Source: Erwinia sp.
GTDB lineage: Bacteria; Pseudomonadota; Gammaproteobacteria; Enterobacterales; Enterobacteriaceae
Length of the DNA stretch: 10,385 bases
Direction of reading: 5' to 3'
Assembly (NCBI GenBank): GCA_003512805.1
Contig: DOOK01000056.1
Coordinates: 1-10,385, forward strand
Part shown: positions 5,514-10,385 of the stretch, in pieces
Position numbering within the stretch: the first letter of the stretch is position 1
How the letters are laid out: each line of letters starts with the position of its first letter
Notes under the pieces: generated by a model
Seen by the model: the letters and a program-made list of their open reading frames with translations, nothing else
What the model was told of the DNA's origin: nothing
Databases searched by the model: none
Position numbers and translations under genes: made by a program

Positions 5514-6038
5514 TTAACTGGCGCGAGCCAGCGCCAGCGCGCTAATAATTTCCTCAACGACCGCCTCAGGTTTCTGCATAGCATCAATAATATAATGGGC
5601 CGTCTCGTGATAAAGCTTACTGCGGGCAGCCAGCACCTCGACCATTTCGTCCGCTACAGGACGGCCGGTCAGTGTAGGACGCTGTGCCTGTTCCGGATAG
5701 GCTTCCAGCCTCGCGGCCAGCACGGCGGCATCGGCTTTTAAATAGATAACCTGCCCGTGTTCACGCATAAAATGCCGATTTTCCGGCGCCAGCACCATGC
5801 CGCCGCCGGTAGCAATGACCGTACGATCTGCCGTTACCGCCCGTAATGAAAGCGATTCGCGCTGCCGAAAGCCCTGCCACCCTTCAGCGGCAACAATATC
5901 GGTGACGGTTAATCCCGTCGTCTGCTGCAAATGTTTGTCCGTATCGCTGAAGGCGTAACCCAGCGCCAATGCCAGCGCATGACCAACCGTAGTTTTCCCG
6001 CACCCGCGCGCGCCGATAAGATAGAGAGGTAAGGACAT
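5514..6038 (-). CDS. aroL: Shikimate kinase II (AroL)
   Basis: This 174-residue protein, the same length as E. coli AroL, phosphorylates shikimate to shikimate-3-phosphate with ATP, the fifth step of the chorismate pathway, in the cytosol. Visible motifs are the Walker A loop GARGCGKTT (9-17), shikimate-binding D32/D34 in SDTD and R58 in GFRQRE, the GGG turn (78-80), the lid arginine R120 in QRPTLTGRP, and R139 in LAARSKLY. The start at 6038 gives the family N-terminus MSLPLYLIG with GAGGAA upstream. The frame runs 25 codons further, but those residues have no counterpart. A TyrR-box match about 170-190 bp upstream suggests tyrosine-responsive repression, as known for E. coli aroL. Confidence 0.97.
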   Translation of the reverse strand: MSLPLYLIGARGCGKTTVGHALALALGYAFSDTDKHLQQTTGLTVTDIVAAEGWQGFRQRESLSLRAVTADRTVIATGGGMVLAPENRHFMREHGQVIYLKADAAVLAARLEAYPEQAQRPTLTGRPVADEMVEVLAARSKLYHETAHYIIDAMQKPEAVVEEIISALALARAS

Positions 6039-6139
6039 GGCAAAAAATTCCTCAGCCTTGTTTACTGGCCGCCTGGCAGCAACCGGCAGTGAATAATGAG
6101 AGGCAGGCATCATACCGATAATTCTTCTTTGCCACCAGC

Positions 6140-6157
6140 AGTCACTTTTTCTTTACA
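6140..6157 (-). promoter_or_regulatory. Possible second, weak TyrR box upstream of aroL
   Basis: AGTCAC-N6-TTTACA: the right half is perfect and the key G and C are present, but the left half matches only three of six positions of TGTAAA. It lies about 55 bp downstream, in the aroL direction, of the better box. E. coli aroL has several boxes of unequal strength, which is why this one is listed. Confidence 0.3.
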
Positions 6158-6209
6158 CCCTTAACGGACGATAAACCATTCATGCTGTTGATATATAAAA
6201 TAAATAATA

Positions 6210-6227
6210 CGTAAAGATTGCGTTACA
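6210..6227 (-). promoter_or_regulatory. TyrR box upstream of aroL
   Basis: CGTAAA-GATTGC-GTTACA matches the TyrR consensus TGTAAA-N6-TTTACA at 10 of 12 specified positions and keeps the essential G and C 14 bases apart. It is set in AT-rich DNA (6190-6235) that would suit the aroL promoter, though I cannot pick its -10 and -35 with confidence. The site is also about 110 bp ahead of the divergent DUF2076 gene. Confidence 0.6.
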
Positions 6228-6336
6228 GGAATAATGAATATGCGCCGTGATTGGCAACATTTCCTTACCCGAACGCCGTTTACTTTCCCCGTTTCTGCCC
6301 CAATATTAAGGTATAGCCCGTTAACAAGGATCCCTT

Positions 6337-7002
6337 ATGCAGAGCGAAGAACAAAAGTTAATTGAAAGCCTGTTTGCTCGACTGAAACAGGCTGAAGCCC
6401 AGTCCGGCCCGCGTGACGCCGCAGCAGAAAAACTGATCCAGCAGCAGCTTCAGCAGCAGCCAGGCGCGCCCTATTACATGGCGCAGGCAATCCTTATTCA
6501 GGAAGCCGCGCTGAAACAGCTAAACAATCGGGTAAGCGAGTTAGAGGCAAAACTGTCCGCCCAGCCGCAGCAAACCAGCGGCGGCTTTCTTTCTGGCCTG
6601 TTTGGCGGCGGTCGCCAGCAGCAGCCTCAGCAATCCTCGTACAATGCGCCCCAGCAGCCTGCTGCATGGGGTAATACGCCGCAGCAGCAGCCCTATTCCG
6701 CGCCTGCAGCGCCTTCGGCTACCCGAGGCTTTTTAGGTGGCGCATTGCAGACGGCAGTGGGCGTAGCGGGCGGCGTGGTGATGGCGGATATGCTGACCAG
6801 CATGTTCCACCATTCGCAGCCGGAAGAGATCGTAAACATTATTAACGAACCGGCCCTGCCGCAGGAAAGCTTCGACAATAATCTGGATACGTTCAATAAC
6901 GGTACCGACGCGCCATTCCTGAATCAGGATGCCGGCCTTCCGCAGGATTACAGCAACGATTTCGACGATAACGATTTTGACGACGACGACAGCTTTGTCT
7001 GA
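6337..7002 (+). CDS. DUF2076 domain-containing protein
   Basis: This 221-residue protein has the layout of the DUF2076 family. An N-terminal helical or coiled-coil part comes first (about 1-75, MQSEEQKLIESLFARLKQAE onward). A Gly-rich FLSGLFGGG follows, then a Gln/Pro/Ala-rich linker (about 92-128). Next is a hydrophobic Gly-rich segment RGFLGGALQTAVGVAGGVVM (about 129-148) that may touch or span a membrane, and finally a strongly acidic tail ending NDFDDNDFDDDDSFV. There is no signal peptide. The family has no firm function; it is often annotated as a periplasmic ligand-binding sensor, which nothing in this sequence demonstrates. The ribosome binding site AAGGA is well placed. It diverges from aroL and ends at a strong terminator. 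In E. coli K-12 no such gene lies at this spot. Confidence 0.85.
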   Translation: MQSEEQKLIESLFARLKQAEAQSGPRDAAAEKLIQQQLQQQPGAPYYMAQAILIQEAALKQLNNRVSELEAKLSAQPQQTSGGFLSGLFGGGRQQQPQQSSYNAPQQPAAWGNTPQQQPYSAPAAPSATRGFLGGALQTAVGVAGGVVMADMLTSMFHHSQPEEIVNIINEPALPQESFDNNLDTFNNGTDAPFLNQDAGLPQDYSNDFDDNDFDDDDSFV

Positions 7003-7029
7003 CAGATTCGGCGCAAGATGAATAAACGA

Positions 7030-7055
7030 AAGGCGGGGATTTCCCCGCCTTTTTC
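7030..7055. terminator. Strong intrinsic terminator between DUF2076 gene and yaiI
   Basis: AAGGCGGGGA (7030-7039), a two-base gap and TCCCCGCCTT (7042-7051), followed by TTTC on the plus strand. It serves the DUF2076 gene. On the minus strand the hairpin directly follows the yaiI stop codon and has a TTTCGTTT tail, so it probably works both ways. Confidence 0.88.
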
Positions 7056-7507
7056 TATTTGCTGCGCTGCGCCTGTAGCCATTTATCCAACTCGTTGGCA
7101 AACTGCTGACGATCGCGCTGGTTTAACGTGGCAGGACCGCCGGTCTGCACGCCGCTTGCCCGCATCGTATCCATAAAATCGCGCATGGTCAGCCGCTCTT
7201 TTATCGTTGCCTCGCTGTAGCGTTCACCACGCGGATTCAGCGCCACGGCTCCTTTCTCCATCACTTCCGCCGCAAGCGGAATATCCGCCGTGATCACCAG
7301 ATCGCCAGGCTCTGCGCGTCGGACAATTTCGTTATCCGCCACGTCAAAACCCGCCGGCACCCGCAGCGTCCGTAAAAAGCGCGACGGCGGTACGCTCAGC
7401 GACTGATTCGCCACCAGCGTGACCATGACCTGCTCGCGCTCTGCCGCACGATACAGCACTTCTTTAATAACCTTTGGACATGCATCGGCATCAACCCAGA
7501 CTGGCAT
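7055..7507 (-). CDS. yaiI: UPF0178 family protein YaiI
   Basis: This 150-residue protein is close to E. coli YaiI (152 residues): [22 protein letters not shown] at the N-terminus, [58 protein letters not shown] and RLTMRDFMD. The acidic residues in DADACP and DVADNEIV resemble the active-site layout of PIN-like nucleases, but no activity is established for UPF0178. The start at 7507 ([11 protein letters not shown]) fits the E. coli N-terminus and has GGAAAGG upstream; an in-frame start seven codons earlier would swallow that site. It lies downstream of the DUF421 gene on the same strand with a 79-bp gap, so co-transcription is possible. Confidence 0.95.
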   Translation of the reverse strand: MPVWVDADACPKVIKEVLYRAAEREQVMVTLVANQSLSVPPSRFLRTLRVPAGFDVADNEIVRRAEPGDLVITADIPLAAEVMEKGAVALNPRGERYSEATIKERLTMRDFMDTMRASGVQTGGPATLNQRDRQQFANELDKWLQAQRSK

Positions 7508-7586
7508 CGCCCTTTCCTTTATCAACACAACACTGCCCCGATCTTGCCTGGCTTTTCGGGAATGGCAACCTGTTATTTACGGCATT

Positions 7587-8030
7587 CTACTGTTGCGGGA
7601 TAATACTGATCTTGCCGTTCTTCTCCAGAATGGCGAATTTGATCTGATCCAGGCGTTCCAGCCCGGCAGTCACGCGAGCTGAACTCAAAATATCCTCTTC
7701 GGAAATGCCCGCTTTTCTGGCCCGTTCCGGCAGCAGGCTGCCGTTTTCCACCAGAATGAGCGCCGTGCCGTCAATCAGCCTGTCCAGCCTGGGAAAATGC
7801 GCTTTCAACATGCCGAACAGAATATCGACCACCACCAGAGTGATGATGGTCAGCGACGCGCCGGTGACGGAAAAATCATTGCCGAGCAGCGCCTGTTGCG
7901 TCGCCTCGCTGATAATCAGCAGCAGGATCAGATCGAACGATGTCATTTCCATCAGCGTACGGCGTCCGGCAATTTTCAACACCACCATCAGCAACAAATA
8001 CATACTGGCAGCCCGCAAAACGGTTTCCAT
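7587..8030 (-). CDS. Short DUF421 (YetF-like) inner-membrane protein
   Basis: This 147-residue protein has three probable membrane helices (about 5-20, 33-50 and 57-76) followed by the cytosolic DUF421 domain. The family pattern is clear: LKIAGRRTLMEMTSFDLILL, ISEATQQALLGNDFSVTGA, RLIDGTALILVENGSLL, EEDILSSARVTAGLERLDQI and AILEKNGKISIIP. It is shorter than YcaP/YetF-type members of about 230 residues and lacks their extra C-terminal part. YetF-type proteins have been linked to membrane and spore-related phenotypes in Bacillus, but no biochemical role is settled. The start has AGGAG six bases upstream, overlapping the stop of the preceding membrane-protein gene (9-bp gap), so the two are very probably co-expressed. 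Confidence 0.92.
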   Translation of the reverse strand: METVLRAASMYLLLMVVLKIAGRRTLMEMTSFDLILLLIISEATQQALLGNDFSVTGASLTIITLVVVDILFGMLKAHFPRLDRLIDGTALILVENGSLLPERARKAGISEEDILSSARVTAGLERLDQIKFAILEKNGKISIIPQQ

Positions 8031-8039
8031 AATTGGCTC

Positions 8040-8558
8040 CTAAGGGTAAATCCATTGGGTAAACTGTACGCTGGTTTTATCATCCAGCGTCACGGTAACC
8101 GGATAGCGGCCCGGCTTCTGTGACTGCAGACCAATCCATACCGTTGCGCCATCACGATAGCGAGGAAAAGCCCAGTGCAGTTCAAGCGTGTTGCCGCTGC
8201 TGAATGCCTGCTGCGGCTGCGGCTGAAGCGACTGAATTTGAAAATTGTCCATTTCTTCGCCACTGAGGGTAAGCTTGAAGTAACCGGCCTGCTGCGGTTT
8301 TAGGTGAATAGTCATCGACATATCGCTGGCCAGTCGTCCAAACCGCTCGTACTCCACCTGTAATGTGCCGTCCGCAGAAACCGCCTGTTTGTTGCTCAGC
8401 ATCCCTTTAGAAAACAGCCCGCAGGCCCCCAAAATCACTATGGCAAACAGAAAAAAATAACCGATACGCTGTATCCGCCACTCTACTTGCTGCAGGTGCA
8501 TATACTCCTGGACCGGATAGCGGCGGCTGCTCATTTCATCTTGTTTCTTGGAATTCAT
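8040..8558 (-). CDS. Unrecognised single-pass membrane protein, partner of DUF421 gene
   Basis: This 172-residue protein is not one I recognise. Residues 1-31 are polar and contain RR and RIQR, suggesting a cytosolic N-terminus. A hydrophobic helix follows (about 33-50, GYFFLFAIVILGACGLFS). The remaining 120 residues alternate polar and hydrophobic residues like a beta-sandwich (LQVEYERFGRLASDMSMTIH, ELHWAFPRYRDG, RYPVTVTLDD, FTQWIYP) and would face the periplasm. The start at 8558 has AGGAG at good spacing. The same frame stays open far upstream across proC, but that part is antisense to proC and not protein-like. It leads a two-gene unit with the DUF421 gene. A role as an extracytoplasmic partner of the DUF421 protein is inference from this tight arrangement only. 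Confidence 0.8.
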   Translation of the reverse strand: MNSKKQDEMSSRRYPVQEYMHLQQVEWRIQRIGYFFLFAIVILGACGLFSKGMLSNKQAVSADGTLQVEYERFGRLASDMSMTIHLKPQQAGYFKLTLSGEEMDNFQIQSLQPQPQQAFSSGNTLELHWAFPRYRDGATVWIGLQSQKPGRYPVTVTLDDKTSVQFTQWIYP

Positions 8559-8657
8559 TTGCGGCTCCTGGTTGTGGTTTAAGCGTAGCCGAAGCTGAAT
8601 TAAGCCGGGTAATGGCGTAAGCTGAACGGAACGAAAAGACAAAAAAGAGGCTGAAGG

Positions 8658-9467
8658 ATGACGAAAAAAATCGGTTTTATCGGCTGCGGTAATATGTCGA
8701 AAGCTATTATTGGTGGCCTGGTGGCCGCCGGCCAGGTGAAGGCGGAAGATATCTGGGTTTATGACCGCAAGCCTGAAACGAATCAGGCTATGCACGAGCA
8801 GTACGGCATTACGCCGGGCAGCAGCGCAGAGGAAGTCGCGAAACAGGCGGACATTTTGTTTGGTGCGGTGAAGCCCAACGCGATCCTGAGCGTGCTGAAG
8901 GAGATTTCCGGCTGCCTGAACAAAGAGACCGTGGTGGTGTCCATTGCGGCTGGCGTAACGCTTGATTCGCTGGCACAGGCGCTGGGGCACGACCGTAAAC
9001 TGGTACGCGTGATGCCCAATACCCCCGCGTTGGTCAATGAAGGCATGACCTCCGTGACGCCTAACGTGCTGGTCACCAAAGAAGAAGCGGATGAAATCGT
9101 GGCGATTTTTAACAGCTTCGGCAAGGCAGCGCTGGTCCCGGAATATCAGATCCATGCCGTGGTTGGCGTGAGCGGCTCCGCACCAGCCTATGTATTTATG
9201 TTTATCGAAGCGATGGCCGATGCGGCGGTGCTTGGCGGGATGCCAAGAGCACAGGCGTACCAGTTTGCGGCACAGGCGGTAAAAGGCTCGGCGCAGATGG
9301 TGCTGGAAACCGGCAAGCACCCCGGCGAGCTGAAGGACATGGTCTGTTCGCCAGGCGGCACCACCATTGAGGCGGTAAAAGTCCTCGAAGAGAAAGGCTT
9401 CCGTGCGGCAGTAATGGAAGCGATACAGCAATGTATGAACAAGTCAGAGCGGATGAGTAAAGCCTGA
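8658..9467 (+). CDS. proC: Pyrroline-5-carboxylate reductase ProC
   Basis: This 269-residue protein, the same length as E. coli ProC, reduces 1-pyrroline-5-carboxylate to L-proline with NAD(P)H, the last step of proline synthesis, in the cytosol. Visible features are the Rossmann loop GFIGCGNM (6-13), AVKPNAI, VVSIAAGVTLD, MPNTPALVNEGMT, the dimer-domain block GVSGSAPAYVFMFIEAMADA with GGMPRAQAY after it, and the family signature around CSPGGTTIEAVKVLEEKGFR. The start follows AAGAGG seven bases upstream. It diverges from the membrane-protein pair across 99 bp; no strong -35/-10 pair stands out there. A hairpin follows the stop codon. Confidence 0.98.
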   Translation: MTKKIGFIGCGNMSKAIIGGLVAAGQVKAEDIWVYDRKPETNQAMHEQYGITPGSSAEEVAKQADILFGAVKPNAILSVLKEISGCLNKETVVVSIAAGVTLDSLAQALGHDRKLVRVMPNTPALVNEGMTSVTPNVLVTKEEADEIVAIFNSFGKAALVPEYQIHAVVGVSGSAPAYVFMFIEAMADAAVLGGMPRAQAYQFAAQAVKGSAQMVLETGKHPGELKDMVCSPGGTTIEAVKVLEEKGFRAAVMEAIQQCMNKSERMSKA

Positions 9468-9472
9468 CCCAC

Positions 9473-9497
9473 TGCAGCCCCTGCCTGAGGGGCTGCA
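9473..9497 (+). terminator. Hairpin terminator after proC
   Basis: TGCAGCCCC (9473-9481), loop TGCCTGA, GGGGCTGCA (9489-9497), a perfect 9-bp GC-rich stem five bases after the proC stop. The following CTCTGTTC is only modestly T-rich. It also separates proC from the convergent oxidoreductase gene. Confidence 0.65.
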
Positions 9498-9503
9498 CTC
9501 TGT

Positions 9504-10385
9504 TCAGCCCAGCGTTTTTCTCGCCAGCGCTTCACCTTCCGCCATGGTCATTGGCTGCTGCATCCGACGTACCAGCTCGGCCGTAAAAGTGTACAGTCCG
9601 CATGATGCGACGGCCGCCAGCTGGCCTCTTTGCCCATAGAGCGCGACAAACGTTTTTTCTTTCAGCGAGCCGAACAGGCGAAAATCATCCCACTCTTTGG
9701 CATGGCCCAGGTATTCGTAACGTGTGCCGAATTGTGCCGTCCAGAAAAAGGGGACCCGATCGAACTTCTCGCCTCGCCCCAGCATATTTTTCGCTGCCAC
9801 TCTGCCCTGCTGCTGCGCCACGCGCCAGTGTTCAATCCGCAGCGGGCCAGAAGCCGTAGGCCAGGTAGCAATATCGCCCGCGCTCCAAATGTTGGCAGCG
9901 ATTTCCAGCTGCTCGCTGGCGGTCAGGCTGCCGTCGTCGTTAAGCGGTATATCGTGAATAAAGCCGGTGCCGGGCGCAACGCCGGTGGCCAGCAGCACGG
10001 CGTTAGCGGGCACCACACGACCATTTTTTAGCTCAACGCCGCTGACGTGGCCGTTCTCGCCCTGCAGCGAGGCCACCTCGCCTTCAATGAATTCCACGCC
10101 GTTCTCTTCATGCAGCTCACGAAAATACCGTGCTATCTGCTCACCGAACTGCTTTTTAAAAGGCAGCGCATCGGGCGCAATAATCTGTACCGACACTTTT
10201 TTCGCTCTCAATGCAGAAGCCAACTCCATGCCGATGAAACTGTTGCCCACTATTACCAACTGACTGGTTTCATCAACTTCCTGCAACAGCGTCGCGGCCT
10301 GCTCAAGGCTGCGCAATACGTGCACGCCAAACAATGCCTTGCCGCTAAAATCAGGCCGCTGTGGAATTCCGCCGGTAGCGATCAG
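9504..10385 (-). CDS. FAD/NAD(P)H-dependent oxidoreductase, ferredoxin-reductase/AIF type (5' end outside window)
   Basis: 293 residues are visible; the N-terminus with the first FAD-binding GxGxxG lies beyond base 10385. The visible part opens with LIATGG, the ATG-type motif of two-dinucleotide-binding flavoproteins. The NAD(P)H-binding loop VGNSFIGMELASAL comes next (visible residues about 46-59), then LLATGVAPGTGF, the second FAD motif IWSAGDIA, and the EHWRVAQQQGRVAAKNMLG plus PFFWTAQFG region typical of ferredoxin/rubredoxin reductases and AIFM3-like proteins. A C-terminal reductase domain completes it. A TTG at 10334 is not the start, since the conserved TGG motif lies upstream of it. 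The electron acceptor is unknown; a Rieske-type N-terminal domain, if present, would be outside this window. Confidence 0.9.
   Translation of the reverse strand: MIATGGIPQRPDFSGKALFGVHVLRSLEQAATLLQEVDETSQLVIVGNSFIGMELASALRAKKVSVQIIAPDALPFKKQFGEQIARYFRELHEENGVEFIEGEVASLQGENGHVSGVELKNGRVVPANAVLLATGVAPGTGFIHDIPLNDDGSLTASEQLEIAANIWSAGDIATWPTASGPLRIEHWRVAQQQGRVAAKNMLGRGEKFDRVPFFWTAQFGTRYEYLGHAKEWDDFRLFGSLKEKTFVALYGQRGQLAAVASCGLYTFTAELVRRMQQPMTMAEGEALARKTLG

Noticed and set aside
8559..9431. A minus-strand open frame continuous with the 172-residue membrane protein, giving an apparent 463-residue protein
   Set aside because: It runs fully antisense to proC, which is beyond doubt. The translated stretch is rich in His, Arg and Cys like a typical shadow frame, and the real start at 8558 has a good ribosome binding site.

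Overview
The window looks like chromosome from a member of the Enterobacterales. RdgC, PpnP, AroM, YaiA, AroL, YaiI and ProC are all close to their E. coli K-12 counterparts and lie in the same relative order as in E. coli (rdgC ... yaiE/ppnP - aroM - yaiA - aroL ... yaiI - proC). The extra genes (a DUF2076 protein, a DUF421 membrane protein with a partner, and a CsgG/DUF4810/GNA1162 lipoprotein trio) fit an Erwinia/Pantoea-like or related genus better than E. coli. The genus is inference, not shown by the sequence.

Left part (1-2811). A three-gene minus-strand operon encodes three lipoproteins: a CsgG-family protein, a DUF4810 protein and a GNA1162/DUF799 protein whose 3' end is cut by the window edge. 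Diverging from it is a small plus-strand lipoprotein whose body looks like a free-standing TolA C-terminal domain (domain III), a domain normally found at the tip of inner-membrane TolA. Behind this gene is about 530 bp with no convincing ORF. It holds three tandem copies of a 63-bp repeat, each with an operator-like dyad, then a GC-rich run of hairpins, then an 11-bp perfect inverted repeat just ahead of rdgC.

Middle part (2812-6336). rdgC (RecA-modulating DNA-binding protein) converges on the minus-strand block aroL - yaiA - aroM - ppnP, with a hairpin terminator between rdgC and ppnP. AroL is the shikimate kinase of aromatic amino acid synthesis. YaiA and AroM are its traditional companions of unknown function. 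A good TyrR-box match lies upstream of aroL. Two further promoter candidates inside the block, one sigma-S-like before yaiA and one sigma-70-like before aroM, suggest that the three genes need not be transcribed only as one unit. The aroM leader contains a hairpin that would bury its ribosome binding site.

Right part (6337-10385). A DUF2076 protein, rich in Gln and with an acidic tail, converges on yaiI across a strong bidirectional terminator. A minus-strand two-gene unit follows: an unrecognised single-pass membrane protein and a short DUF421 (YetF-like) membrane protein. Divergent from it is proC (pyrroline-5-carboxylate reductase, the last step of proline synthesis). The window ends inside a minus-strand FAD/NAD(P)H-dependent oxidoreductase of the ferredoxin-reductase/AIF type.

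Most of the window is ordinary core chromosome. The parts most worth a second look are the TolA-domain lipoprotein, the phased 63-bp repeats and hairpin-rich segment behind it, and the membrane-protein pair next to proC.
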